Source: UBA11612 sp963662375
GTDB taxonomy: Bacteria; Pseudomonadota; Alphaproteobacteria; Rhodospirillales; Rhodospirillaceae
Direction of reading: 5' to 3'
Assembly: GCA_963662375.2 (NCBI GenBank)
Contig: CAXXRP010000003.1
Location: 104,098-168,097, forward strand
DNA: 64,000 nt
The notes under the pieces were generated by a model. The model ran no database searches and was not told where the DNA came from. It saw only the letters and a program-made list of their open reading frames with translations. A program made the translations under genes and the position numbers. This document shows positions 54,420 to 63,181 of the stretch, in pieces; position 1 is the first letter of the stretch, and each line of letters starts with the position of its first letter.

Positions 54420-55629
54420 TTATGACTTTTGAGCTGTGGTGCCGTTGGCCAGCAGATCGCCGATCTCGGTTTGGCTCAGACCCGCCTCCTTCAACACTTC
54501 CACGCTGTGCTCTCCCAGATTGGGCGTGTGGCGGCGGATCTCGACGGGGGTCTTGGAGTAGCGCACGGGAAAGGAAGCCATGCGCAACTTGCCCTCGGTG
54601 GGATGGTCCATCATTTGCCAGCATCCAACTGCATCCAGGTGTATGTCGGTGATCAAGTCCTCTAGGTCATTGAGGGTCGTGATGGGCATGCTGGTATCTT
54701 TGAACAGTCCATCCACTCCTGAGTGGTCTTCGTGGCTATGATCTTGGCGGTCTCGCCGTATGTCGCATCCATGTTTTCTACCCGGTCCGCCACTGTTTTG
54801 AACCTGGGGTCAGGTAGCAGGTCTGGACGCTGGGCCCGCGTACAGAAAATTTCCCAATGTGGGGGTAGGCGAGGTGAGGATGGACACGTAGCCGTCCTTT
54901 GTGGGCACGGGGCGGCGCTCCGGACTTATCAGCGGCGCATACCCGGGCCCGCCGATGGCGGGATCGAAGATCATGCCCCACAGGTGCTCGGCCATTACAT
55001 AGCTGACCATATTTTCAAATATGGGCACTTCGACGTCTTGCCTTCGCCCTGTGCGCGCCCGGTGTACCAAGGCGCCCAACACGGCGTAAGCAATGATGAT
55101 GGAGTTGGTTTTGTCGGCCATGGGGCCGTGGGCGAACTGCGCAGATGGCTGTTGACCCGGCCGTTCAAGTTGGCAATGCCGCTGGCGACTTGAATAGCTT
55201 CATCGAGGGCGCCGCGCTCGCCGTAGGGACCTTCTTTGCTATAGCCGTAGCCCCCCCCCCCCCCCGCAATAGATGATGCGGGGATTGACGGCTTTGAAAT
55301 CGGCATAATCCAAGCTAAGTTTGGTCATGACCTGGGGCCGGTTGTCGTGCAGAACCACGTCGGTCTTTTCGGCCAGTTTCAGGAAGGCCGCTCGCCCTGA
55401 TTTCATTTTAAATCAACAACAAGTGACCTCTTATTACGATTGCACGTGAGGAATAGAGCGGACATGTTCTTGTTGGTGCGGTGGGGTCCGAACGTCCGGA
55501 CTCTGTCGCCTTCCGGAGGCTCGACTTTGATGACGTCCGCACCCATGTCGGCGAGAATCTGGCAGCCCACGGACCAAGGACCACATTGGCCACTTCAATG
55601 ATGCGGATGCCGTGCAGGGGACCAGGCAT
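54420..55629 (-). pseudogene. CaiB/BaiF-family (class III) CoA-transferase, multiply frameshifted
   Basis: Pieces of one CoA-transferase lie in different frames from ATG 55629: LHGIRIIEVANVVLGPWA, then ILADMGADVIKVEPPEGD, AAFLKLAEKTDVVLHDNRPQ, GYGYSKEGPYGERGALDEAI, IIIAYAVLGALVHRARTGRR and a C-terminal TPNLGEHSVEVLKEAGLSQT ending at 54420. At least four indels are needed, including a short insertion near 55405-55412 and a run of 15 C at 55251-55265. The enzyme family moves CoA between carboxylic acids. The many lesions show this is a dead gene rather than one sequencing slip. Confidence 0.82.
55251..55265. repeat. Homopolymer tract of 15 C
   Basis: Fifteen consecutive C (G on the coding strand of the CoA-transferase pseudogene) lie at the conserved YCGGYGYS position, where about five or fewer G would be expected. 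The tract length is one off the in-frame value. Such tracts are slippage hotspots in replication and sequencing. Confidence 0.95.
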
Positions 55630-55666
55630 AAGTCTAACCTCCCTGGAACTCGCCTTGCGGCCTACA

Positions 55667-56767
55667 TCAGCTGGACTTGGGCGAGAGTATATTGACGTGT
55701 CCCATCTTGCGGCCCGGGCGGGGCTCGGCCTTGCCGTATAGGTGCAGATGCGCCGCAGGGTCCACGAGATAGTCGTCTAAGTTGCTTACGTCACCGCCGA
55801 CGATATTTATCATTTTGACGTCTGAATGTCTGATCGGCTCCACCAGCGGGTATCCCGCGATGGCACGTACCAGCTGCTCGAACTGGTCGGTGCCACAGGC
55901 ATCCATGGTCCAGTGGCCCGAGTTATGGGGGCGAGGAGCCATTTCGTTGCAAAGGATTTCCCCCTCGCGTGAGATGAACATTTCCACCGCGAGCAGTCCC
56001 ACCACGTCCAGAGCGACCGCTGCCCGTCTTACAATGTCGACCGCTTCAACGGTTGTCTCGGGGCCGATACGCGCGGGGACTGTCGAGGTGGCTAACATGT
56101 GGTTGGCGTGCACATTTTCCGAGGGCTCATAGCAGACGACCGTACCGCTAGCCTCCCGCGCGGCGATAACCGATATCTCGCAGCTGAAATCCACAAAGGC
56201 TTCTAATACAGCGAAGGCGCTGTTGGGTTGAACGGGCTTTCCTCCGGTAATTGCGTCCCAAGCGGTTTCGGCTTCCGCCTCGGTCTTGATTTTGACCTGC
56301 CCTTTGCCGTCGTAGCCTAGTCGCGACGTCTTAAGGATGGCCGCTGGGGCAATCTCCGCCAGCGCGGCCACCAATTCTTCGCAACTGTTGACCGGTCGCC
56401 AGCTTGGAGTTCGGGCGCCAATCTCAGCGAAGAATTCTTTCTCTCTGGTGCGCAACTGTGCCACTTCAAGCGCGCGCCATGAAGGACGGACGGTCGTGCG
56501 GGCTGCAAGGAACGAGGCGGCGCCCGCCGGCACATTCTCAAATTCGAAAGTCACTATGTTCACAGCCTTGGCGAAGGCGGCGAGGGCGGTTTCATCGTCG
56601 TAGGCCGCTACGGTGGAGGACGTCGCGACCTGCTCCGCCGGACTGTTTTTTTCCGGCCCGAAAACATGTGTGCGAAACCCCAACGGTGCGGCCGCGAGGC
56701 ATAGCATCCGGCCCAACTGGCCGTTACCGAGAATTCCAATAGTTGCGCCGGGTGACAGGCGGAGCAT
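55667..56767 (-). CDS. purK: N5-carboxyaminoimidazole ribonucleotide synthase
   Basis: The 366-residue ATP-grasp enzyme reads ATIGILGNGQLGRMLCLAAA at the N-terminus, VTFEFENVPAGAASFL, ILKTSRLGYDGKGQVKI in the ATP-grasp core, CEISVIAAREASGTVVCYEP and the C-terminal NEMAPRPHNSGHWTMDACGT. It carboxylates AIR to N5-CAIR with ATP and bicarbonate in purine synthesis. It follows purE on the same strand after 28 nt, the usual operon order. Confidence 0.95.
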   Translation of the reverse strand: MLRLSPGATIGILGNGQLGRMLCLAAAPLGFRTHVFGPEKNSPAEQVATSSTVAAYDDETALAAFAKAVNIVTFEFENVPAGAASFLAARTTVRPSWRALEVAQLRTREKEFFAEIGARTPSWRPVNSCEELVAALAEIAPAAILKTSRLGYDGKGQVKIKTEAEAETAWDAITGGKPVQPNSAFAVLEAFVDFSCEISVIAAREASGTVVCYEPSENVHANHMLATSTVPARIGPETTVEAVDIVRRAAVALDVVGLLAVEMFISREGEILCNEMAPRPHNSGHWTMDACGTDQFEQLVRAIAGYPLVEPIRHSDVKMINIVGGDVSNLDDYLVDPAAHLHLYGKAEPRPGRKMGHVNILSPKSS

Positions 56768-56795
56768 GAATGAGCAATCTTGTGCGGGGTGAACG

Positions 56796-57329
56796 TTATT
56801 TTGGGCTGAGCCCCACGCGCGCCGTTTGGCGTTTGCGCCACGCCTTTAGACGCGCGGCGACACCAACGCCGGACAAGGCGACGATAGATGCAGCAAGCAA
56901 CCCGGCATTTTTTGCGCCAGCCTTGCCGATGGCGAGTGTGCCGACCGGCACCCCCGCAGGCATTTGGGCAATAGAAAGTAGGCTATCTAAACCCTTGAGT
57001 GCTTTGCTTTCTACCGGCACGCCCAGCACCGGAAGTGGGGTCATGGACGCGACCATACCCGGCAGGTGGGCCGCGCCGCCGGCACCGGCGATGATCACTT
57101 TGAGGCCGCGCGTTTCGGCGCTTTCGGCATACTCGTAGAGCCGTTTTGGAGTGCGGTGGGCGGATACAACTTTGGTTTCACAGGAAACCTTCAAGTCTGC
57201 GAGGATTTCAGCGGCATGGCGCAGGGTCTCCCAGTCGGACTTACTACCCATGATGAGCCCAACCAAAGGACGGCGGGCGCCTTTCTTGGCCGCCTTTTTT
57301 TTAGCCTTTCCGGTTGGTGGTTTGGCCAT
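56796..57329 (-). CDS. purE: N5-carboxyaminoimidazole ribonucleotide mutase
   Basis: The 177-residue protein carries the PurE core VGLIMGSKSDWETLRHAAEI, VVSAHRTPKRLYEYAESAET, VIIAGAGGAAHLPGMVASMT and GVPVESKALKGLDSLLSIAQ. It converts N5-CAIR to CAIR, downstream of PurK chemistry. The ATG at 57329 gives an unusual Lys/Ala-rich N-terminal tail (GKAKKKAAKKGARRP) before the fold; an in-frame extension to 57437 is possible but less likely. An extra C-terminal segment with KAWRKRQTARVG is also basic. Confidence 0.93.
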   Translation of the reverse strand: MAKPPTGKAKKKAAKKGARRPLVGLIMGSKSDWETLRHAAEILADLKVSCETKVVSAHRTPKRLYEYAESAETRGLKVIIAGAGGAAHLPGMVASMTPLPVLGVPVESKALKGLDSLLSIAQMPAGVPVGTLAIGKAGAKNAGLLAASIVALSGVGVAARLKAWRKRQTARVGLSPK

Positions 57330-57565
57330 CCCTAGGGTCCCCAGCCTTGCGCGAAAGGGGGCGACTTTAAACGAGGGGCGCCACCCCAGCAAGCAGCCGA
57401 GAGCCCGAAAAATGTTGGTTTTTTTGCGGTTTGCCACCGATCAGAAGTGTGCTCCGCCGGTAGCTGCCGCGATCAGTGGCCATGGCGAAAGCCCGCTCTT
57501 GGCTCTGGCCTGCGGCGATCACCTTCTGCGCGCGGGCTAATTTTCCTTTTCGCCCGCCCGTCGTC

Positions 57566-57781
57566 CTACGCAATGATGTCGGGGATCATTCGGTCCTGCA
57601 GCGACGAAATCTGATCCTTGAGCGCTAACCTACGCTTCCTCAAACGCGACACCTTTATTTGGTCGAAATCGCTCTGCAGCGTCAGGGTGTTGATGACATC
57701 GTCTAAGTAGCCCTGCTCCAACTCCAGTTCGGCAAGCTTGGCCTTTAATTGGTCATGGTTTTCCGCCATCTTTTTCCGCAT
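57566..57781 (-). CDS. DUF465 (YdcH-like) small protein
   Basis: A 71-residue (or 67-residue from ATG 57769) helical protein reads LKAKLAELELEQGYLDDVIN and KVSRLRKRRLALKDQISSLQ, the DUF465 pattern of two antiparallel helices with the LKKxKLxLKDxI motif at the end. Function is unknown. A second, oppositely oriented DUF465 gene lies at 58116. Confidence 0.8.
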   Translation of the reverse strand: MRKKMAENHDQLKAKLAELELEQGYLDDVINTLTLQSDFDQIKVSRLRKRRLALKDQISSLQDRMIPDIIA

Positions 57782-58115
57782 CGCCCGGTTATTGTCGGCA
57801 CTAATACTAACGCCGCTACCAGTATTTTGTCGGGCAAGTTTAGCCCCTGCACGAGTAAGGGTTGCTTAGGTCCACCGCAACAAGTCTACACGGTTGGGAG
57901 CACTGGCGTGAGACCACATATTGAACCCAATCAATCTCCCCCGACTCCGTGTTTTTTCAGGTTTTACGCAGTCATAAAACCCCTCATAACCTGTCGGAAG
58001 CGCCCCTGCTTTAGCAGAAAAGGTGATAACACAAGAGGTTAGCTTAGGGTCTGGAATAAAGTCCGGCTACGGAGGTACACTCACCCGTTCTTGAACCACC
58101 ATCTGGAGGTTATTC
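57782..58115 (+). other. Intergenic region, 334 nt, between divergent DUF465 genes
   Basis: This gap holds the promoters of two divergent DUF465 genes. I see no open frame with coding character. The region was examined for 6S RNA, SRP RNA and tmRNA features and none could be supported. Confidence 0.4.
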
Positions 58116-58283
58116 ATGGGTCAGGATGCGGGGGATGAGTCCCTGCGAATCAAGCACGAAGAAATTGACTCGGTACTAATCGAAGAAGAACGAAGACCAT
58201 TCCCCGATTTCCAACTCGTACATGAACTTAAAAGAAAGAAGCTGAAGATTAAGGATGAACTGCAGCGACAGGCTGCCAGTTAG
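58116..58283 (+). CDS. DUF465 (YdcH-like) small protein
   Basis: A 55-residue gene with CTGGAGG seven nt before ATG encodes MGQDAGDESLRIKHEEIDSV, IEEERRPFPDFQLVHELKRK and KLKIKDELQRQ. The H-x2-ID, RP-P-D and LKRKKLKIKDE pattern is the DUF465 signature. It is too short for common length cutoffs. A terminator follows at 58380. Confidence 0.85.
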   Translation: MGQDAGDESLRIKHEEIDSVLIEEERRPFPDFQLVHELKRKKLKIKDELQRQAAS

Positions 58284-58379
58284 TACCAAGGTTACCTCAG
58301 CCGCGTTTCGGTCCGCCGGGGCAAAAACGGAGACTCGCCGTTCCCGGATAGGACCGGGGTAGGATTCCCCACGACGTTT

Positions 58380-58409
58380 AAGGCCCATCGGCGGATGGGC
58401 CTTTCTTTT
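58380..58409 (+). terminator. Rho-independent terminator after the DUF465 gene
   Basis: A perfect 10-bp stem AAGGCCCATC (58380-58389) / GATGGGCCTT (58394-58403) with a GGCG loop is followed by TCTTTT. It lies just before the convergent end of the trcR-like gene. Confidence 0.85.
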
Positions 58410-58438
58410 GGCATGACCTCCGGCCGAGGACGATGGAG

Positions 58439-59161
58439 CTACGGATTACTCTGTTGGGCATCGGATTCAGAGGCAATTGTTTCACTCGGCGGTGACTCGG
58501 TGCTCGCGTCCATTTCCGGAGCGGGCGGTGCGGCGTCGGCCTTCACCGGTATATCCGCGTCAGGCGCCGGAGCCGCCTCAGACGCAGCTTGCGCGGCTTC
58601 TTTTGTTTTGCGGGCGGCGACCTTCGCGGCGCGCTCAACGCGGCGGCGTGCGGTAAGGGCCATCTTCTCTAGTTCGGCTTCCGTGCAGAGCCCCAGGATT
58701 ACCGGATTTTGAGGCTTGATGTTGGGCGCATTCCAGTGTGTACGATCACGCACACTATTGATGGTCGGCTTTGTGGTTCCAATAAGCCGGCACGCCTGTG
58801 CATCTGTTAGGTCCGGATGGTTTTTTAGCAGCCACGCGATTGCATCGGGACGGTCGTGACGTTTAGAAACCGGCGTGTAACGTGCGCCTTTCGAGCGAGC
58901 CTTCGGAATTGGGGTATCGGACTTACTGATCTTTAGCTTTGTCTTGGGACCACCCTGGCACCGATCCAATTCGTCCTGTGTGAGCTGACCGTTAGTGACA
59001 GGATTGACGCCGACAATTCCGACCGCAACTTCACCATCGGCGATGGCTTGCACTTCTAGCTCGTGCATGCCCGTGAAGTCGGCAATCTGTTCAAAAGACA
59101 GAGTCGTTTTTTCAATCAGCCATACGGCTGTGGCCTTTGGCATAAGAGGTTGTAATGCCAT
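58439..59161 (-). CDS. DUF1013 protein, TrcR-like cell-cycle transcriptional regulator
   Basis: The 240-residue protein starts MALQPLMPKATAVWLIEKTT (ATG 59161, AAGGG upstream) and continues LSFEQIADFTGMHELEVQAI, WLLKNHPDLTDAQACRLIGT and TKPTINSVRDRTHWNAPNIK, which are conserved across alphaproteobacterial DUF1013/TrcR proteins. Two helix-turn-helix-like segments are visible. In Caulobacter the family is annotated as an RNA-polymerase-associated cell-cycle regulator. The C-terminal 60 residues are Ala/Glu/Pro-rich and probably disordered. Confidence 0.9.
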   Translation of the reverse strand: MALQPLMPKATAVWLIEKTTLSFEQIADFTGMHELEVQAIADGEVAVGIVGVNPVTNGQLTQDELDRCQGGPKTKLKISKSDTPIPKARSKGARYTPVSKRHDRPDAIAWLLKNHPDLTDAQACRLIGTTKPTINSVRDRTHWNAPNIKPQNPVILGLCTEAELEKMALTARRRVERAAKVAARKTKEAAQAASEAAPAPDADIPVKADAAPPAPEMDASTESPPSETIASESDAQQSNP

Positions 59162-59287
59162 AACTTTCCCTTTCGGATACGTGCGCGGCGGCGGCGTAGC
59201 CACCACGCAAAAGGCCGGCGCCTAGAAAAAGCAACCGGGCCCGAATACTCGATTTCGCCGGTATATATCGGGTTTATCACGATGGGG

Positions 59288-60358
59288 TCAAACCGTTCCC
59301 GTAAAAACGGAAGGACAGCCTGAGAGAAAGGAAGGCTTTTCCTCGTTTTTTCTGCAGATTTCCAGGACGATCTTACCTACGTGCCGGCCGTTTTCCATGA
59401 GCCGGTGGGCATCGGCGGCCCGATCCAGGGGCAGGATGGTGTCCATCACCGGTCGGATTGTGCCCTTATCTATAAGCGGCCAAACGTGTTTCTTAAGCGC
59501 CGACGCGATGGCGCCCTTGAACGCCGTGTCCCGCGGGCGCAGCGTCGATCCGGTCAAGGTCAGCCGTTTCAGCATCACGGGCATGAAATCCACGTCGGCT
59601 TTCGATCCTTGCAAAAAAGCGATGCTCACGAGTCGGCCGTCGGCTTTCAAGCAGCAGATGTTCCGCGCGAGGTACGGCCCCCCCACCATATCGAGAATCA
59701 CGTCGACGCCTTTGCCAGGCAACTTGGTGCGGATTTCCTTTGCGAAGTCGGTGGTGTTGTAGTTGATGGCTACATCGGCGCCCAGCTTGAGGCACGCATC
59801 GCACTTTTCATCACTGCTTGCCGTGGTGATGATATGGGCGCCGAACGCTTTGGCAAGCTGGATGGCCGTTGTGCCGATGCCGCTCGCACCGCCGTGAACC
59901 AAGAAGGATTCACCCGTCTTTAGTCCGCCGCGTTCGAACACGTTGTGCCACACCGTGAAGAATGTTTCAGGCAATGCTGCCGCTTCGGTGATGGTCAGGC
60001 CATTCGGTATCGGCAAGCAGGTGACTGCGGGCGCGGTAACGTACTCCGCATATCCACCGCCGGGGACGAGCGCACATACGTTTGCGCCAACCGCCGGCGA
60101 GGCTACGCCCTCGGCCACGGCGACAACTTTGCCGGCGACCTCTAGCCCCGGCAGATCCGACGCGCCGGGCGGCGACGGGTAGTCCCCCACACGCTGGATC
60201 ACGTCGGGTCGGTTGACTCCCGCTGCGTGCACCGCGATGAGCACCTCGCCGGCGGCGGGCACTGGGACGGGGCGTTCGGTCGGCACTAGTTTTTCAGGCC
60301 CGCCCGGTTCGCGGATCTCAATACAGCGCATATGTGCCGGACGAGTGGATGTCGGCAT
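59288..60358 (-). CDS. NAD(P)H-quinone oxidoreductase (zinc-free MDR family)
   Basis: The 356-residue protein starts at ATG 60358 (GGAG upstream) and has the MDR layout: VLIAVHAAGVNRPDVIQRVG, ALVPGGGYAEYVTAPA, the Rossmann region SFLVHGGASGIGTTAIQLAK and DVILDMVGGPYLARN. It resembles the PIG3/quinone oxidoreductase branch and lacks zinc-ligand motifs. It probably reduces quinones with NADPH. Relatives end near GKIVLEI, so the last 20 residues here (CRKNEEKPSFLSGCPSVFTG) look like an extension from a lost stop. Confidence 0.9.
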   Translation of the reverse strand: MPTSTRPAHMRCIEIREPGGPEKLVPTERPVPVPAAGEVLIAVHAAGVNRPDVIQRVGDYPSPPGASDLPGLEVAGKVVAVAEGVASPAVGANVCALVPGGGYAEYVTAPAVTCLPIPNGLTITEAAALPETFFTVWHNVFERGGLKTGESFLVHGGASGIGTTAIQLAKAFGAHIITTASSDEKCDACLKLGADVAINYNTTDFAKEIRTKLPGKGVDVILDMVGGPYLARNICCLKADGRLVSIAFLQGSKADVDFMPVMLKRLTLTGSTLRPRDTAFKGAIASALKKHVWPLIDKGTIRPVMDTILPLDRAADAHRLMENGRHVGKIVLEICRKNEEKPSFLSGCPSVFTGTV

Positions 60359-60455
60359 GATGGAACTCCGCCGGGCTGATTGTTGGATGGAGCCAGGCCA
60401 ATGTATATGGTGCTGGCATCCTATCGTCCACCGAAGCGGTGAAGGGAGTAGCGCT

Positions 60456-60638
60456 ATGGACACCGACGACCTGGAATCGACTAAGAAGAAGCCGCAGAAA
60501 AAGGACCTCAGCCGCATGTCCATCGAGGGCCTCAACGAATACATTATTGAGTTGAAGGAAGAAATCGAGCGGGCCGAGGAGGCCATCGCCAAGAAGAACA
60601 AGGCGCGTGAAGGGGCGGAGTCATTTTTTAAGTCGTGA
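60456..60638 (+). CDS. DUF1192 small protein
   Basis: A 60-residue acidic/basic helical protein (AAGGGAG before ATG 60456) reads KKDLSRMSIEGLNEYIIELK and EEIERAEEAIAKKNKAREGA, ending SFFKS. This is the DUF1192 pattern, a conserved small alphaproteobacterial family often next to the quinone oxidoreductase. Probably a coiled coil. Its stop overlaps the GTG start of the next gene. Confidence 0.85.
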   Translation: MDTDDLESTKKKPQKKDLSRMSIEGLNEYIIELKEEIERAEEAIAKKNKAREGAESFFKS

Positions 60639-61018
60639 CCTTGCGCGGGCGGCTTAAGCTCTGGGCGGCGGACGTTAAACGGGACACCTACGCCTTGTAT
60701 CTTGGCGCACGCGACCCTCGTGTGCCCTGGGCGGCGAAATTGCTGGCCATTGTGGTGGCTGCCTACGCCGTCAGTCCTATCGACCTTATTCCCGATTTTA
60801 TTCCGGTTTTGGGATATGTGGATGACCTCATCCTCATCCCGCTGGGCATCGCTTTCGTTGTCCGTTTGATTCCACGGGATGTTTTGGACGATCTCCGCAG
60901 TCAAGCAGATATCCGCTTCGCCACCACTGGACCCACGAGCAGGGCAGCGGCAGCGGTGGTGATCACCATTTGGATTTGTTTGGGTCTTGGACTGACCTAC
61001 GCATTCTTCATGCGATAG
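60635..61018 (+). CDS. YkvA-family (DUF1232) membrane protein
   Basis: The 127-residue protein starts at GTG 60635, overlapping the DUF1192 stop (GTGA). It contains the DUF1232 core LLAIVVAAYAVSPIDLIPDF and IPVLGYVDDLILIPLGIAFV followed by a C-terminal membrane helix (AAVVITIWICLGLGLTYAFF). The SPIDLIPD motif is diagnostic. Function is not established; the coupling with DUF1192 suggests a shared role at the membrane. Confidence 0.88.
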   Translation: MTLRGRLKLWAADVKRDTYALYLGARDPRVPWAAKLLAIVVAAYAVSPIDLIPDFIPVLGYVDDLILIPLGIAFVVRLIPRDVLDDLRSQADIRFATTGPTSRAAAAVVITIWICLGLGLTYAFFMR

Positions 61019-61164
61019 CCGCCTTGTTGGCGCAGAGGATTATAAGTCCGCCAATCCTGTTTCCCGCGTATCCCCGTAAATTCTCCGTAACGGGCTTCAT
61101 ACAAGGGTTTTTTGTTCCAGAAAGTGTTGCACGGTCGCGCGCGGTATCATAAAGTCCTGCTTGG

Positions 61165-61188
61165 ATTGATGGGTAAATTGATGGGCAA
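61165..61188 (+). repeat. Tandem 12-bp repeats upstream of integrase (possible arm-type sites)
   Basis: ATTGATGGGTAA (61165-61176) is directly followed by ATTGATGGGCAA (61177-61188), differing at one base. Their place just before the integrase start fits arm-type binding sites of a tyrosine recombinase with an N-terminal arm-binding domain. They overlap the leader and could also be autoregulatory. Confidence 0.55.
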
Positions 61189-61193
61189 GGACC

Positions 61194-62378
61194 ATGATGG
61201 CACTCACGGCGGCAAAGGTGAAGGCGCTCACCAAACCGGGCATGCACCATGACGGCAGGGGCCTGTATCTAAGGGTCGCGCCAGGCGGCTCGAAAGGCTG
61301 GATGCTCCGGGCAACGATTGACGGGCGCCGTCGCGACATAGGGCTGGGCGGGTATCCGGCCGTGTCGCTCGCCAAAGCTCGCCAGTTCGCGGACGCACAC
61401 CGGCTCGCAGTTGCGGAGGGGCGCGACCCGCTGGCCGAGAAGCGCCGGGCGGAGATGCCGACCTTCGAGGAAGCGGCGAGCAAGGTGCACGCGCTGAACA
61501 CCGGGCGCTGGCGCAACGGCAAGCACAATGCGCAGTGGATAAACACGCTCAGGACGTATGCCTTCCCCGTCATCGGTAAGATGGCGCTGGACCGGATTAC
61601 TCGCCGCGACGTGCTGGCCATTTTGACGCTGATATGGACCACGAAGCCGGAGACCGCCCGGCGTGTCCGGCAACGCATCCGCACCGTCATGAAGTGGGCT
61701 CAGGCTCACGAGTACGTCGAGCACAACCCGGCCGGCGACGCCATAGACGGCGCCCTGCCTCCCATGCCCCGCGTGAAGGCTCATTTCCGCGCCCTGCCCT
61801 ATGCCGATATCCCCGAGGCGCTGGAGACGGTGGAGGCAACGGCCGCGAGCATGGCGTCGAAGCTCTGCCTTCGCTTCCTGATCTTGACCGCGGCGCGGTC
61901 CGGCGAGGCGAGGGACGCTCGGTGGAGCGAGATCAACATGGACGCGCGACTGTGGGCAGTCCCGGCGGAGCGCATGAAGTCTGGAGCCGAGCACCGGGTT
62001 CCGCTTTCCGAGGCGGCAATGGAAGTGCTGCAGAAAGCATCGTCGCTCCGGGGCGACGATGACCTGCTTTTCCCGTCTCCCCTGAAACGCGGGGCGCCGC
62101 TCTCGGATATAGCGCTGACAAAGGTGCTGCGGGACTGCGGGCTGGCCGACCGAGCGACGGCGCACGGTTTCCGATCCGCCTTTCGTGACTGGGCAGCCGA
62201 GAACACCAACGCGCCCCACGCTGTCATGGAACGCGCCTTGGCGCATACGGTTACCGATGCAGTGGAAGCCGCGTATGCGCGCTCCGACCTGCTAGAGCGG
62301 CGCCGGGCGCTGATGGCCGAGTGGGGTCGGTACGTCACTCGGGCCAGTGGCGCGAAGGTGGTGCAGCTCCGTGGATAG
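61194..62378 (+). CDS. Tyrosine-type integrase with DUF4102 arm-binding domain
   Basis: The 394-residue protein has the DUF4102 N-terminal domain (GMHHDGRGLYLRVAPGGSKG, GWMLRATIDGRRRDIGLGGY) and the phage-integrase catalytic domain with Arg in LTAARSGEARDARW, the H-x2-R motif AHGFRSAFRDW, the second His in ALAHTV and the nucleophile Tyr in VEAAYARSDLLERR. It should integrate and excise the element that starts here and runs off the right edge. AAGGA lies before the ATG. No tRNA gene is visible at its 5-prime flank, so the attachment site remains undefined. Confidence 0.95.
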   Translation: MMALTAAKVKALTKPGMHHDGRGLYLRVAPGGSKGWMLRATIDGRRRDIGLGGYPAVSLAKARQFADAHRLAVAEGRDPLAEKRRAEMPTFEEAASKVHALNTGRWRNGKHNAQWINTLRTYAFPVIGKMALDRITRRDVLAILTLIWTTKPETARRVRQRIRTVMKWAQAHEYVEHNPAGDAIDGALPPMPRVKAHFRALPYADIPEALETVEATAASMASKLCLRFLILTAARSGEARDARWSEINMDARLWAVPAERMKSGAEHRVPLSEAAMEVLQKASSLRGDDDLLFPSPLKRGAPLSDIALTKVLRDCGLADRATAHGFRSAFRDWAAENTNAPHAVMERALAHTVTDAVEAAYARSDLLERRRALMAEWGRYVTRASGAKVVQLRG

Positions 62379-62913
62379 GAAGGAATTCGAGATTGCCGTA
62401 GAGGCCGCGGGCGAGGTCCACCGCCTTACCATGTTTCTGTTACAGGACCCGCCTGGATCGTTGGCGGCCGTGGCAATGAGGGAGTTCGACGGCGCAATCC
62501 TTCCGGCATGGATACAAGAGGCAGAAGATCCGGAGCGCCGAAGCAAAATCGCTGCGCGCGCAGTGAACCAGATCGATCCAACACGTCACGTGCAAGCCGC
62601 GACCCGCCAAGGGCCTCACCCCGAACGCGATGCCAGCCGGAACATCGCTGCGCTTGCCGCAATGTGGTTCCTTTCCGAACGACTCGGATTGCGGCCGGTC
62701 ATGCGAAATCGGGATAAAGGCGGACAAGCTGGCACGAAGGGCGGATCGGTATGCGATGCCGTCGGTATTGCGATTGGGACGGGTTACAAGAGCGCCGAAC
62801 GAATTTGGACCCGAAGAGCCAACATATTTCGGCGTAACCCGCTGATCATCATGACGCTGTGGGCAGAACTGCCGAGCACCGCGCTCTGGGGCATCACGCT
62901 CGAAAACTATTAG
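62371..62913 (+). CDS. Unknown mobile-element cargo or maintenance protein
   Basis: A GTG at 62371, overlapping the integrase end, opens a 180-residue product: MFLLQDPPGSLAAVAMREFD, MWFLSERLGLRPVMRNRDKG then TKGGSVCDAVGIAIGTGYKS and TLWAELPSTALWGITLEN. No family was recognised. It has no signal peptide or membrane segment. Its overlap with the integrase and place before the AlpA-like gene suggest it belongs to the element core module. Confidence 0.6.
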   Translation: MDRKEFEIAVEAAGEVHRLTMFLLQDPPGSLAAVAMREFDGAILPAWIQEAEDPERRSKIAARAVNQIDPTRHVQAATRQGPHPERDASRNIAALAAMWFLSERLGLRPVMRNRDKGGQAGTKGGSVCDAVGIAIGTGYKSAERIWTRRANIFRRNPLIIMTLWAELPSTALWGITLENY

Positions 62914-62972
62914 GACGCACCGCGCCGCACTAAACGCCACTTTGCGGGAAGAACAGCCGCAAGGAGGGCGCC

Positions 62973-63179
62973 ATGAGCGACCGCGACCGATTGCTGACCC
63001 GCGCTGAGGTGGAAAGCCGCGTGGGTCTCACGAAGACCACGATCTATCGGTTGATGCGAGAAAAGCGTTTCCCGGAACCGCTGAAGATCAGCACACGCGC
63101 CGTTCGATGGTCAGCGTCCGAGATTGAGGCATGGCTTGCCGACCGCCCACGGGCGAGCGGCGAAACGCAATCCGCCTGA
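62973..63179 (+). CDS. AlpA-family excisionase/transcriptional activator
   Basis: The 68-residue protein (AAGGAGG before ATG) reads LLTRAEVESRVGLTKTTIYR then MREKRFPEPLKISTRAVRWS and ASEIEAWLADRP, the MerR-like winged helix of AlpA/excisionase proteins. It probably directs excision or activates the integrase. The next gene starts 3 nt after its stop. Confidence 0.92.
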   Translation: MSDRDRLLTRAEVESRVGLTKTTIYRLMREKRFPEPLKISTRAVRWSASEIEAWLADRPRASGETQSA

Positions 63180-63181
63180 AA

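Noticed and set aside
57840..58100. Possible 6S, tmRNA or SRP RNA between the DUF465 genes
   Set aside because: I could not find the conserved sequence blocks or a convincing long closed hairpin by eye. A covariance-model scan would decide.
61019..61193. tRNA fragment as attachment site next to the integrase
   Set aside because: The stretch has tRNA-like bits (GGATTATAAGTCC) but no cloverleaf or conserved 3-prime end could be built; the other end of the element is outside the window.
61269..62246. A 325-codon open frame antisense to the integrase
   Set aside because: It is a shadow in high-GC sequence; the integrase catalytic residues are all present on the plus strand.
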